Below the pieces are notes generated by a model. It did not search any database. It was not told the DNA's origin and saw only the letters and a list, made by a program, of their open reading frames with translations. The translations under genes and the position numbers were made by a program. This document shows, piece by piece, positions 11,284-22,391 of a stretch of 64,000 nucleotides of DNA (position 1 is its first letter; each line of letters starts with the position of its first letter). Source of the stretch: Setophaga petechia (lineage: Eukaryota; Chordata; Aves; Passeriformes; Parulidae); assembly GCA_024362935.1 (NCBI GenBank), contig JANCRA010000003.1:41973291-42037290 (forward strand), in the 5' to 3' direction.

Positions 11284-13476
11284 GCTGGGCTGTGCCTGCC
11301 ATGGGTCTGAGGTCCAGGGCAGAAGTATAGATCAGAGCAAATTGTCTGACTATTTCTTTTATGCTGGTTTTGGTGTTGCCTAGCACTGCCATCATGTTGC
11401 ACACAAGCCTCTGCCCCTCCTAGCCATTGTCCCCACCTCCAGGTGATGGGCAGCTACCTCTCTGCTAGTGGCCTTTGAGGGACAAGGAGCTTCTGGCCCT
11501 GAGTGAAAGGATGCAGGTTCTGTGAGTCTGTCTGTGTGCTGTGCAGTTGGCACGTGCTCCTATAGCATCTCTTCTGCATTGCTGTAGTGGCTCTAACCCC
11601 ACTGGTGACTGAAAAGAGCAGACTGCTCTGGCTGGCACCAGTGCTTGGGAGCATGCACGGCTCACAGTCTTCTCCTCTCCTTCTGCCCGCCTGGGGTGGG
11701 AGCACTCATTGTCCTGCCAAGTTTTCCTGCTGCTTGCCACAGTCTGTGCAGGTGTTCCTCACCAGGGAGGTCTCGTGCCACTTGGTTGTCTTGTTTCATG
11801 TTTGTGTCCCATATCACTACAAATAATTCAGAGGCTGTTCTCCACCTCGTTGATTTGCTGTCATACATTACAGTGTCATCAGGTCTGGATTCAGCACAAT
11901 TCGTTCTTCTTTTCTCCCTGGCAGATGCTGCTGAATGTTTTCAAATGTTAAACCCAGGGCTGTAAACTTGTAGCATGGTGGAAATGGCTGTTGTCAAGGC
12001 TTTTACTCTATCTGACTGTCAAAGATTTTCTGCTGGTAGTTACTCAGGAGAGCCCTGGAGGAAACCATCCCTCACTTTCCTTTCAGCCCCTTTGTAATTC
12101 TTGGTATAATAAATGTGTTAAATAGCTGGTGTCTGAGAAGCATGACATTTTAAGTGCTTCACTTAACTAAGCCTGCTTCATATGATGGCAAGGTCTTGCT
12201 GCATCATTTGTGGTGTTGTTCTAATACTAGGCTGACACTTCCAGGTGTCACATAAATGCCACTGAGGTGGCATCTGCTTGATGCTGACTTGCATGGTCAT
12301 TCAGGGGAATATAATCCAAATGCTAGCATCTGAAATTAAAACACTGGCCTTCATGGAGAGCTTTCACAGACCAGGAGGTATCACGACCTCAGATTTACAA
12401 AGACAGATATGCCTGCCCTCCCTGATCACCTTGCACACAGCAGTAAAACCCAGGAGGGGAGAGGTTTCTCCTGCAGCAGCCTGAAGAGCCTATAGAACAG
12501 CTGAGGGAGTGATCTGTCTTATTTGCAGGCGAGCGAGGGATTTGGGTGTGCGTGTGTCTCACTGGCTGCTGGTGAGTGCATCTCTTGGACTGCCTGGCGG
12601 GGCCATCTTTGAGCAGCATGCTTTTCAGGCACAATTCTGCTTTTTATTAGAGCAAACTGGCAGGGAAGGAAACAGGGATGGTATGTTATGTGTTACTGGG
12701 GTAAGGCAAGGGAGCTGGTGGCGATTCTTTCTTTAATCGAAACCAGCTTCCAAGCAGACAGAACAGACCTTGATAAAACTTCCTTTCCTGCAGAGGACTC
12801 TGTACAGCCCTCCTCTTGGATCCAGCCCAAGGTTTTGTCACAGTTGAGTTCTGGAGGCTGTTTTCTCCTCCATCCCCCAGGTAACTAGCTTCATTCTCCA
12901 CCACAGGGAGTAACACCAAGGAAAATTTTATCTAGCCCTACCTTTGCTATTTGAACTTCAGAGCTCAGGGCTTGTTGTTTTTGTATTTCTCAGGGCAGTT
13001 TTCTGCTTGTGAAGTTTTGCAGAATTGCAAGTCAGGTATCTTCAGGCAAATGCTTTGCAAACTTCCTGCATGGATTCCCATCATCTCCCTCAGTGATCAT
13101 CCACGTGGCCAGAAGTGATCACAAAATCTCATCATTTAGTCTGACACACTGCAGCACTGATCACAGAGGTTTGTGCTGGGATCAGGCAGCCTCCCCTCTG
13201 TTTCTACATTTGTCCTGGGCATTTGACAGCTGGGCCCGACAGAAGGTTTTTAAACCTCACTGTTTGGGATCCTGAGGGAAGGATGCTGTGCTGTTGTAAG
13301 GTAAAAAGGAGAAGAAGGTGTAGCTGGTTAGTAACTGCTGCAGAGATGTTGAGATAAATCTGGGGATGGCAGGCACCCCCTGCTAAAAACCAGCATGGTT
13401 GAGGTCTTTTTATAAGCCCTCCTTCTGTCAGGGCTGCATCTCCCTGCACCTGCATGTCCATTTCTTCAACTGCACT
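11284..13476. other. Unique non-coding DNA with one short hairpin
   Basis: No gene is seen. A small perfect hairpin at 12256-12273 has 7-bp arms (ATGCCAC / GTGGCAT) around a TGAG loop. Overlapping open frames near 11587-11965 occur on both strands and in more than one frame, which argues against coding. Confidence 0.55.
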
Positions 13477-13519
13477 GGGGTGACTGAATATAGCTTTAAT
13501 GTAAGTTTTTAGAGATGCT
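13477..13519 (+). repeat. 43-bp direct repeat, copy A
   Basis: This 43-bp segment begins 'ggggtgactgaatata' and ends 'tttttagagatgct'. It recurs at 14400-14442 with one mismatch (G versus T at the seventeenth base). The surrounding DNA is not obviously similar. It is followed by a pyrimidine-rich stretch (about 13528-13590). Confidence 0.93.
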
Positions 13520-14399
13520 ACCAAATCCTCCCCCTTTTCCTTTATTTTCACTTCCCTAGGTTCTTTTTCTTTCTCCCCCTCCCCTCTAGCAGCTGTGTAG
13601 AGCTTAGCAACTGGTGTCTCTTCCCTGAGCTCGGGCAGGCAGTAGCCAGGGCAGGCAGGTGAGCCACTGAAAGAGGGATGGAGTTGTTTAGTCTGGGATA
13701 TTATTAGTGGAGGCAAGCAGAAAGGGTGCTCAGGGGCTGAGGAAGGGGAAATGTCTCTCTTAAGATGGAGCAGCTTAATGGAATGGGTAGAACTGATTTT
13801 TAAAGTTTATTTTTTCTCTCTAAGGAGTAAAGTAAAAACAAGGGCTGACCTGTTTGTCACCTGTCCATCATTGTCTAGGGTTGTTGGAGGGATTAGGACC
13901 TGGAAGTCCCAACTCTTTTTTTTAGAATGATAGAAGGAAAACAAGGATTTTTTGTTTTTCTGGAGGGAGCTGAAGACAAAAGGGTCTCTAGGAAAGCTGT
14001 TAATGGAGAGGGAAAAATGAGGAGAAAATTGTCTCCAGTAGGGACAGGGAGAGGTGAACTCCTATCCAGCTACCATGGAGGTATCTGTCTTGTTTTACTT
14101 TGTTCATTCCAGTGGGAAATCAGGGTTAACAGCACAAAGGGGGACAGCCCATTTGATGGAGTGGAGACACGCATCCAAACCTGACAGCTGCCTAAAAGGC
14201 ACTGTTCAGTAAAGGCAGCTGGGTGGAGAATGCAAAATCAAGAAGGAAAGGGCTGGAGCTTGGGAGGGGAGAAGTGGAAAATGCTTGAGCTAATCCCAGC
14301 TTCACCACTGGCTGCCTGTGGGATATTGGGTAAGTCACCTGTGTGCCTTTCTAGTCTGTTCTCCCTGTCCTGAGAGCAAATCGGTCTCTCAATTTCTTT
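13520..14399. other. Unique DNA between the two 43-bp repeats
   Basis: It starts with a polypyrimidine patch to about 13590 and has a purine-rich part around 13920-14060. No gene or element body was recognised, so the flanking repeats do not obviously mark a transposon. Confidence 0.55.
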
Positions 14400-14442
14400 G
14401 GGGTGACTGAATATATCTTTAATGTAAGTTTTTAGAGATGCT
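14400..14442 (+). repeat. 43-bp direct repeat, copy B
   Basis: Same orientation as the copy at 13477-13519, 42 of 43 bases identical, offset by 923 bp. It is followed 13 bases later by a GA microsatellite. Confidence 0.93.
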
Positions 14443-14455
14443 TGACCAGAAATCT

Positions 14456-14477
14456 GAGAGAGAGAGAGAGAGAGAGG
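14456..14477. repeat. (GA)n microsatellite
   Basis: About 11 uninterrupted GA dinucleotides. Confidence 0.95.
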
Positions 14478-17400
14478 GTGTACAAAGCTAGTGTGGATTT
14501 CAAAGCAAAGTTAGTGCCCTGAGATTCAAGGTCACTAAAGGGCTAATTGGTTATAATTAACTAATTCGTGCTCATTGGGGTACAATTTCACCTACTTCTG
14601 CATCTGAGCTCTGTCTACACAAACAGACTAAATGTAAATTCTGGCCTCTTTCTTAAACTCAGGTTTGCTTTGTGCTAAAGCTGCAGCTGTGAGAAGGGAG
14701 CATGAGGACATGCGGTACCATAAATTTGACTGAAGTTGTGTACCTCTGGAGACAGGGAGCATCCTGGGGGTGGAGTAATTCCATGTGTGCTTTTTCCTTA
14801 TGGTCTTTCCTCCATTCCTGTTGTTGACCACCATGGAAGCTGGATATGTAGCTAGAGGGACCTCTGTGCTGAGCCAGTGTGGCTGTCCCTGTGCTGTTAC
14901 ATACCAGTGCAATTGTAAAAGCCTCAAACACCTTGGACCCTCCATGCCCCAAATCTGTAAAGTGAGTCTGCATCCATTGACCCACAAAAGGGTTCTGGAG
15001 CCTTAGATGGAAGTGTAGGTTTTCCTATCGAAACCTGAAATCAGCTGGGTGTTGTCTGCTTTTCCAGAGCCCTGCCAGCCCTACTGATGGGCTCAGGCAC
15101 AAGTCCTGCCCCCCTAGCTGGGTTGCTGAGCAGAGCTGGCTACCCATGTCCAGGTCAAAGAGACTTTGGAGGCCCATCTTCCTTCCCCCGAGCTTGCAGA
15201 GTCCATGCTGGCCTTCCGAAGGGTGCTGTATGTGTGGGGCTCTCCAGCTGCACAGGGACTGAGCGTGGAAGAGGATCATTTTGGGAATGTAGTCCCATGA
15301 CTGCAAGGGTTTGCTGCCCCCCTATGGATTTGACTGGCGCGGCCTGGGCCAGGGCACCAGGGTGGAGGAGATGGTGGCTGGTGGAGCCAACTGCTCGGTC
15401 CTGCCATGTCCTTCCCCTCTGGGCTCTCCCTGTGCTCTGCTGCTGCTGACAGGTTGGGGCCTGATTGCATAAATGCAGCTCAACAACAAGGCTTCCCCAC
15501 AGCAGCTCCATCTGTGCAGGACACTTGTTCCTCAGGACTCCCTTGGTCATGCTGTGCTCTGCTGGAGTTTGTGCCAAACCCAATACCCGCAGTTTAAAAA
15601 TAACATTTGGGTGTGACAGCTCCATTATTTACCCAGGATCCAACATTGTCTGGTAGGCAAAGCCAAATGGCTGGAAGTCTGGGGCAATATGCTCTCTTCC
15701 CATCTACCACTGTGTTATGTATTACCTCCTGCTGCCTCAGTTTCCCTGCTGATGAATCAGGGATAATGGAAAACAGCTTATGATAACTTCTGCAAGGCTT
15801 AGGTACTTTAAAGATCTCAGTTAGGACTCTCCTCCAGAACCCGTGAGCAATAGAATGCCAAGGCAGACCTAACAGTTGCTCGTCTTTGTTGGTGACCAAA
15901 CTTTGAAAGAAGCTATTGACACAGAAATATGTAGTAAAGGACATCCAGGAAGGCCTGTGAGAGTGGCATTGATATGTTGCTGGCTTGCCCTTCACCCCTG
16001 GAAAAAAATCATTGCACACTCTATTCCCTTTAATTTTCAACACTGCTGCCTCTGTCTGTGCTTTCACTTCAATGACAGGCACCTTTCTTCCTGACTCTGT
16101 ACATTAATTATGTCTTAACTGTGCAAACAACTATGGCGTTAATGGAGACTCACTTTGTATAGTTAGTTGCTTTATTGTTTGTTGTTTATTTATTTTAAGG
16201 AAGTCAGACCTTAGAGATTTTCTTGAGTGTCAGAGACTCCTCATTCAAATAATCCTTCCCATGATGGAAAAAGGTGGGTTAGGAGACATGAAGGTTGTGA
16301 CAGCTTCACCTGGGACAGTACAAGCTTTAGGAGATATGAAAAAGGTGATACCAAAATGCTTTGACCTTTGACTGAAACTGGCAGTAACACAATGTGATTG
16401 GCACTGACCTGGCTTAAAAATAGCTGCCTCAAAAGCCTTCTTTTCTGCTCTACAATTCCCTTAAGGAAATGGTTCAATATCATGGGCACAGACTGTTTGA
16501 CAGCTCCTCAAGTCATGCTGCTGATACAAGAGGAGAGGGTTCAGTATTTCTTTGCTTCTTTATGATGCCCAAAGAAATGTCCTGTAAATTGGGTTTTTCA
16601 GTTTCTGGGGAAGAGAATCCAGCTCTCTGCTGGAGACACAGTGAGCACAGCAGGGTCACCCAGATGATGTGCCTGGTGCAGGTGTCAGGAATTTGAGCTT
16701 TTTGGAGGCCTTCTTGGAGCTCTCTGGTGGGTACCAGGAATATCCTCCCACTCTAACCTGAAAGCATAAAACTGCTGAAGTTTAATGAATAGCAAGTTTT
16801 CTCTCAGCTGTCCTTTAGACCCTGGAATGCTATGAATTTTTCTGAAGCAGGCTAGAATCTTTGGTGATGTGAACCCAATGTGGTTTTACTGATTCTCGCA
16901 GCTAAGCTAGTTTTCTGCCAGTTGGGAACCATCCTGAAGAGCTTCAAGTAGCCTGCTTACAATTCATTCCAATTCCCCCCATCTTGTGATGACAGGTTTC
17001 CACTCATATTTCCACGCTGCAGATGGCCAACAACTTTGGGGCCAGACAAAACTGGAGTTTCTAGGATAGCTCAGATCAGACCTTGACTTGGAGCCAAGTC
17101 CTACAGATGTTTGGGGCTTAGGCTTGGGCCATCCATAAACACATCTACCTACTCAATCTGGAAGAAGAAGCAATGTTTGAAGGGGTTTGCCACCCGATGG
17201 ACAAGCAGGAGGAGAAAATACTACTCTGTGTCCATTAACTCTATAGTTACAGAGCTGGGTAGGCCCCTGACACAGGACAAGAGATTCTTCAGGAGTATAT
17301 ATATGTATTTTTTCCCTTTAACGTTTTTCTGGGTTCCCCCACTCCCCTTTGTTTTTCTTGTAACCAAGTCAGGGAAGGAAAAAAAAAAGGAAAAAGATAT

Positions 17401-18772
17401 TCCAGAGTGAGCAGGAAACAGTGAGTAAAATTAGCCAAGAATCTCCCAAACAAATGTGTGGCTTACACTTAGGAGAGCTTGGTTTTGTTTACTGTTTGTT
17501 TTGAATTTCCACTCTTTGCCCTCAGATCAAGCCCCAGGAGAAGGGAGAGCCTGGAAGGAGGCCTCAGATGTCTGCACAACTCTTATATGCTGTGAAAGGA
17601 CCCCTGATGAAAGGTTAAGGCAGTGGGATGGATGATACCCAATGAAAGGCATGTGCAGCACTTCTGATTGCTTTTTGCTGTGAAATCCTTGTTTCCAGAG
17701 AATCTAATCCTCCTTCTGATGGCCAGAAAAGGTGATTGTGAGAGGAAGGCTAATGCCTGTTAACCTCTTCGGTGCTGTGTTCCCCAGTGTTGTCACCTGC
17801 ACCGTGGGGGAACCTAAAGGCTGAGACCGGGTGGTCTGAGTCCATTTGTATGAGAGGATTCATTCTCATCTATCACAGGCATGATAGAAACATAAAAACA
17901 CAGAGAAAAGTGCAAGATCTCTCTCACTTGTTAAACAGAATCCAGACTGGATGATTTCTTAGCAATGAATTGATAAACTTTTAACACACTAATTTTCCCA
18001 TTGGAGCTGGCTGCATATGTAAAAATAAGCTAAATAAATACTTACTAAGTGCTTTGCAAGGGTCAGTGAGGAATTCTGATGTATTAAGGCATAAGTCAAC
18101 TCTGAGAAGACTTAGAAATAAGCAGCCTGAGAGGGTAAAATTCCTTATTGACTCCCACAACAGAGGGAGGATTTTTACATCCCTTTTTGCTTACAGACCT
18201 TTTTGCTTAGTTTCTGGCCTTGATGACTGCTGAAACAAGGTTTCTCATGTTGGTCTCTCCCCGGTTTGAAGCCATGTGGTATTTCCAGTATTCTCTGTCG
18301 TGTAAACATCTCTAAGAACATGGCACAACACTTTATCTGTCTCTTGTTAAGTAGATAATGTGACTGTTTTTATGCATGGAATTGTCAAACCAATCTGGTG
18401 TCTCTAGTCTTCACCAAGGATCAGGCAGTTTCACCAATATGCCATATTCTTCTTTACAGCTGACACAGAGAATGCTAAAAAAAAATTTAAAATACTGTAC
18501 ACAAGCAGAAGTGCCAAAATTCAGGCAGAGTGCATGTCAGGGAATTATTTACAGTGGCTGAAGTTAAAATATCAACTGGGATCCCAGCCCAAGCTCAGTC
18601 ACAAACGGAACGCGTCAAAAAGCGCTCAGGAAATGAGCAGAGGCCCTGCTGAGCAGAGCCAGCTCTTCTGCGGCTGCTCCTTCCCTCCTGGAGATCCAGC
18701 AGAGAAAGAAAAGCCCTGGGAAGGGAATGAGAACAGCTGAAGGGAACAAGTGCCACAGCAGCGCAATGTCCT
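14478..18772. other. Unique non-coding DNA
   Basis: About 4.3 kb with no supportable gene. Many overlapping open frames on both strands between 15025 and 15660 reflect locally GC-rich composition rather than exons. No domain, intact LINE or LTR structure is visible. Confidence 0.55.
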
Positions 18773-18804
18773 CTGGAGTGCACTGCTCAGCAAGTGCACT
18801 CCAG
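18773..18804. other. Perfect 12-bp inverted repeat (hairpin)
   Basis: Arms CTGGAGTGCACT (18773-18784) and AGTGCACTCCAG (18793-18804) are exact reverse complements around an 8-base loop. The stem is too short for a typical pre-miRNA and does not extend cleanly beyond these bases. Function unknown. Confidence 0.9.
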
Positions 18805-21188
18805 GCAGTGATGCCACAAGAGCCGAGAGCCCTCGCAGCAGAGGCAGGGAGGAAATTTGTAGCAGACCAAATGTCTATCTTATTGTGGGTGGCAAGAGGG
18901 TCAGAGTGCATCAGAACCTCAGGCAAGTATTGCAGCTGGTGTGAGCTGGTGCTTCTCCCCTGGTGCTGACAGTTCCATGGTGGGACAGCCTGCAGGATGA
19001 CCTGGTTTGCTGGCAGCGCCTTGTAGAACAGCTCAGAGCAGGTGGGACCACCTGAGGACAGACAGTGCACGGTCAGAACTGAGAAGGGTGTGTCACCTTG
19101 GTGACAGTGCCTTTGGCACAGTGGATGGTGCATGTAGAAGTAGCTTTACAAAGGCACTGCAAAGGTGCACCCCAGTGATGTAGCTCACCAAACCCAAGCA
19201 GGAGATTCTGTAACTATTGCTTGCGTGAGAGCGTGAAGCAAAGTCCGTATGGGGGGAAAAATGAGCTCGCCTTGTAGGATGCCTACTTGTTGTTAAATTG
19301 GCAGAGAAACACTCACTGACTTGTTGGTCTTCTTGGGCTTCCCTTTTCTTTTCTCAGCTGCTCTTCTCCTCAGCTCTTTGGTGTGTGTCCTCAGACAGGC
19401 AACAGCAACACTGTGTTTGTCTGCTACTGCTGTTGCCTTAGCTTCTGGTGTCATCCTCCTCACAGATACATCCCCCTTTTCTTGAGAGAAAGGCAGAGAT
19501 TGATACTTACCATGGACCAGCATGTGCTCCTCATGGTGGAAAGAAGAGTGGGACCTCTTTTGTGATCACAGCACATCTGTGATTAGACCTTTCCCTCACT
19601 GGAGTTAGGGAGGACTTGTGCAAAGTGCCCTTGATGCAGAGGTGCTAAAGCTTGCTTCCTCCTGGGTCTGGGAACATTTCTCTGGGGCTAGTAATGAACA
19701 AAGGTGGGATTGTCTCCATTTCCTGGCCTGCTCTGGTCACCCAACACACGTACATCCTTAACTGACCTGGATAAGAAGCAGGAGGTGGTAGATTCATCCC
19801 ATGGACTCAGTGGTGACTGCTAATGCCTTTCACCCTACTCCTGCCCTGCAATAAAACTGAATAGAGATTCCAAAATCTCTGCATTTTACCATAGTGCCTC
19901 CGATCCATCCAGGGGCTTTTCCTCTGTTATCTTCACCTGGAATTGGAGAATACTCTATGTGTAGGAGGAGTCAGAGCTGCCTCCCCATCCACATGCATGA
20001 TGCCTTCCCAGGAATGCTAGAAGGAAGGCCATGGAGCGCAGTGCTCTGTGATCTGGTGTGGAGCCCTGTGAACTAAATGAAGCATTTCTTCTCCCCAGGG
20101 AGCACTCTCATGCTCTGAACAGCAGCAGCACTGTGAGGATAACCCCAGCGTGGGCAGGGGGCTGACTCATCTCTCCAGAAGATTAACACTGTTTATTAAT
20201 CACAGCTCCTTTGAAGTGAAAAAATGGAGAAAACCTCTCGTGGCCAACGTTGTGATTAACCACCTAATTGTTCTACTGGTATGTTTGCTTAAGGGGCTTT
20301 CTTTGCTCTGTGTACACTAAGAAATAGTTTCTCATCCTACCGTTGTTTCACCCAGATGATAGTCATTAGCAGTGTACCAGACATACCCATTGTATAGGCC
20401 TTGTCCTGGCCTTTTTTTCCCCCCCTAAGTCCCTGGGTCCATCTTCAGTGTTGGCAGAAGAATGACAGCTCTTCCAAGTAAAGTCTTCTGTTTGTTCCCA
20501 AAACATGCAGGGAGTAAATTCATGGAACAACCAATTCCTTGTCCCTTCCAGCTGACCCTCCAGTCATCTCTTTCATCATGGGAGATGGTGCCACCAGTGA
20601 TGGAGAATGTCTCAATGTCCTTTCCTGGGAGAAGACCCATCAGGCTGAACTGGAAGCCTGCTGAATTGCAGAATCACAGCCTCTCCCACCAGCTGTGAGC
20701 AAGCACATTGCAGATAAGGCTGGTGTTAGAGCACAGGATTTTGGAGAGAGCTGGCACACCTAGCCCTAGCTCTGGGGATGTCTTCTCTCCAGTGCATGTG
20801 GGTTTGCAAAAGGGCTTAAACCTTGTTGGTGCTCTTTGTCTCCTAAACTCTGCTTGTCTCTGCTTGAAATAAGTCTTGGGACCTGGCAGAGGACACACGG
20901 GTGAGCTTTAGTTTGATCTGCAGTAGAAAAAAGGAAAAAGATCACTTTTTCTTTGCCTGCTTTGATGTTTATGTATCAGTGAATATGGGAAATCTGGAGA
21001 CGTGCATCTTGGCTAGCAAAATGTAAAAGAAAATGGGATCAGTGGAGGATAACTAGTTCTGGAAAGGACAACTTAGGTTTGTCTAATCATGCATTCCAGA
21101 CCAGGTTCAGCTAAATGTTCAATTTCAGGTACAGATTCCATGAAAGAACACTTCAGTAACATTTCAGGCCATTTCTTACAATATCCAC
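18805..21188. other. Unique non-coding DNA with a small inverted repeat
   Basis: No gene is recognised. A 7-bp inverted repeat TGTCACC-TT-GGTGACA lies at 19091-19106 and could bind a dimeric factor or be chance. Frames of up to 172 codons (reverse, 18615-19133) overlap frames in other registers and have no known motifs. Confidence 0.55.
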
Positions 21189-21211
21189 AAAAAAAAAAAA
21201 AAAAAAAAAAA
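21189..21211. repeat. Poly-A run (23 A)
   Basis: Uninterrupted A tract. No recognisable retroposon body or clear target-site duplication was found next to it. Confidence 0.95.
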
Positions 21212-22226
21212 GGGAAGCTATGAAATGAGAAGTAGCTTAAAACCAGGGAAGACTTATTCAGTCTCACTGACATTGCTGTTTCCTTCCATGCACCAGTGCA
21301 CGTGGTGAGCTTTGCAAAAGCATACATTTCCTTAAGCCTGCTCCTGTGGAAGTCTATGCAAGTGTCAGTGTGTTTGGCACCAGACCCCGGAGCACCTCAG
21401 ATGTTTCCCTACATTGTGCACAATGCAATGTGGTTGAATTCAAGAGAGGTGTTTTCATGCTCTGGGCACCTGTGTTGCAAGTGTGGCGAGAGGCTCCTGC
21501 ACTGTGTGGTGCTGCGAGGCTGTGGGCTGCAGCTAGAGGGGGTGAGCAGGCAGAAGATAGTTCCAGCTAAAATTTCACACTCACAAGCTTTTCATCTTGC
21601 CCCTCTCTTTCCTCCTTCCCCTGATCTTGGGTGGCACCTGTGTGCCTGCCTCCAGTGGACTTGTACACATGCAGGTTTATGTCTGTGTGTGTGTGTGTGT
21701 CTGCGCATGCCTGGTGTATCTCAAAATGATCATGACTTACTCTGGTTTGTGGCCAGGCATAATGTGAGGTCTCAGCTGGTGGCTGAGGCTAAAGTGCGTG
21801 AGGTGTTGTGCACATGTCATGAGTAAATGGCCCTTTCCTCAGAGATCCTGCAGTCCAAGTGTACAGGACTGTAGGAACAACAGATGGATACCACAAACAC
21901 ATAGGCGCTGTGGGTGGGGGAGGAACACAAAATAACACCAAGATATTAAGATGAATGATTAATGACTCAAGTGGGTAAGAAGGGGCCAAAACACACTCAC
22001 TGAATATTTGCTGGTGATGCTTCACAGGAGCCTTGGCAGAGGTGGACAGTGGATATACAGTATTTTGGACTTGCTCATCATTCGTGCTGCTAAATTTCTC
22101 AGTCCATGCTTGTGGCAGTTCAGCTGTAACATTATGTTGTAGCTGTGCTGTAAGGATGGAGTATTTTGTATGGAATGCAAACCCAGCACACTGAAACACT
22201 GCTCCTTAAAGGAACTTTGATCTCGT
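21212..22226. other. Unique DNA with a (TG)n microsatellite
   Basis: A (TG)8-9 run lies at 21684-21700. The 176-codon plus-strand frame at 21296-21826 is Cys-rich, runs through the microsatellite and has no recognisable domain, so it is not called as a gene. Confidence 0.55.
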
Positions 22227-22290
22227 AGGATTTGGCCCAACACCCACTGAAGTCAGTGAGCTCTCGACCCTTATGGGATTTGGGACAATC
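22227..22290. repeat. Possible relic of an old palindromic amniote repeat
   Basis: The wording 'ggatttggcccaa' followed by 'cacccactgaagtcagtg' resembles the widespread amniote repeat built around 'cattgaagtcaatgg' and 'ggatcaggcccaa'. The inner part CACTGA-AG-TCAGTG is a perfect palindrome. The match is from memory of the pattern and is diverged; family name not assigned. Confidence 0.4.
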
Positions 22291-22370
22291 CTAGAATATT
22301 CAAGTGGGCTCCAAACTGGGCAAAATAACTGAGATATGTATTTAAAATAATAAGAATGAATTCTTTGTAT

Positions 22371-22391
22371 GAAATACATTTAATGTATTTC
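22371..22391. other. 21-bp AT-rich palindrome
   Basis: GAAATACATT and AATGTATTTC are exact reverse complements around a single T. It sits in an AT-rich stretch (22320-22510) and may be a chance AT palindrome. Confidence 0.85.

Noticed and set aside
13204..13716. 170-codon reverse frame
   Set aside because: Covers a polypyrimidine tract (giving a Lys/Glu run) and one of the 43-bp direct repeats; no domain.
15300..15330. CTCF-like site in 'tgccccccta'
   Set aside because: The core spacing is one base short of the consensus.
21296..21826. 176-codon Cys-rich plus frame
   Set aside because: Passes through a (TG)n microsatellite and has no regular Cys spacing of a known domain.
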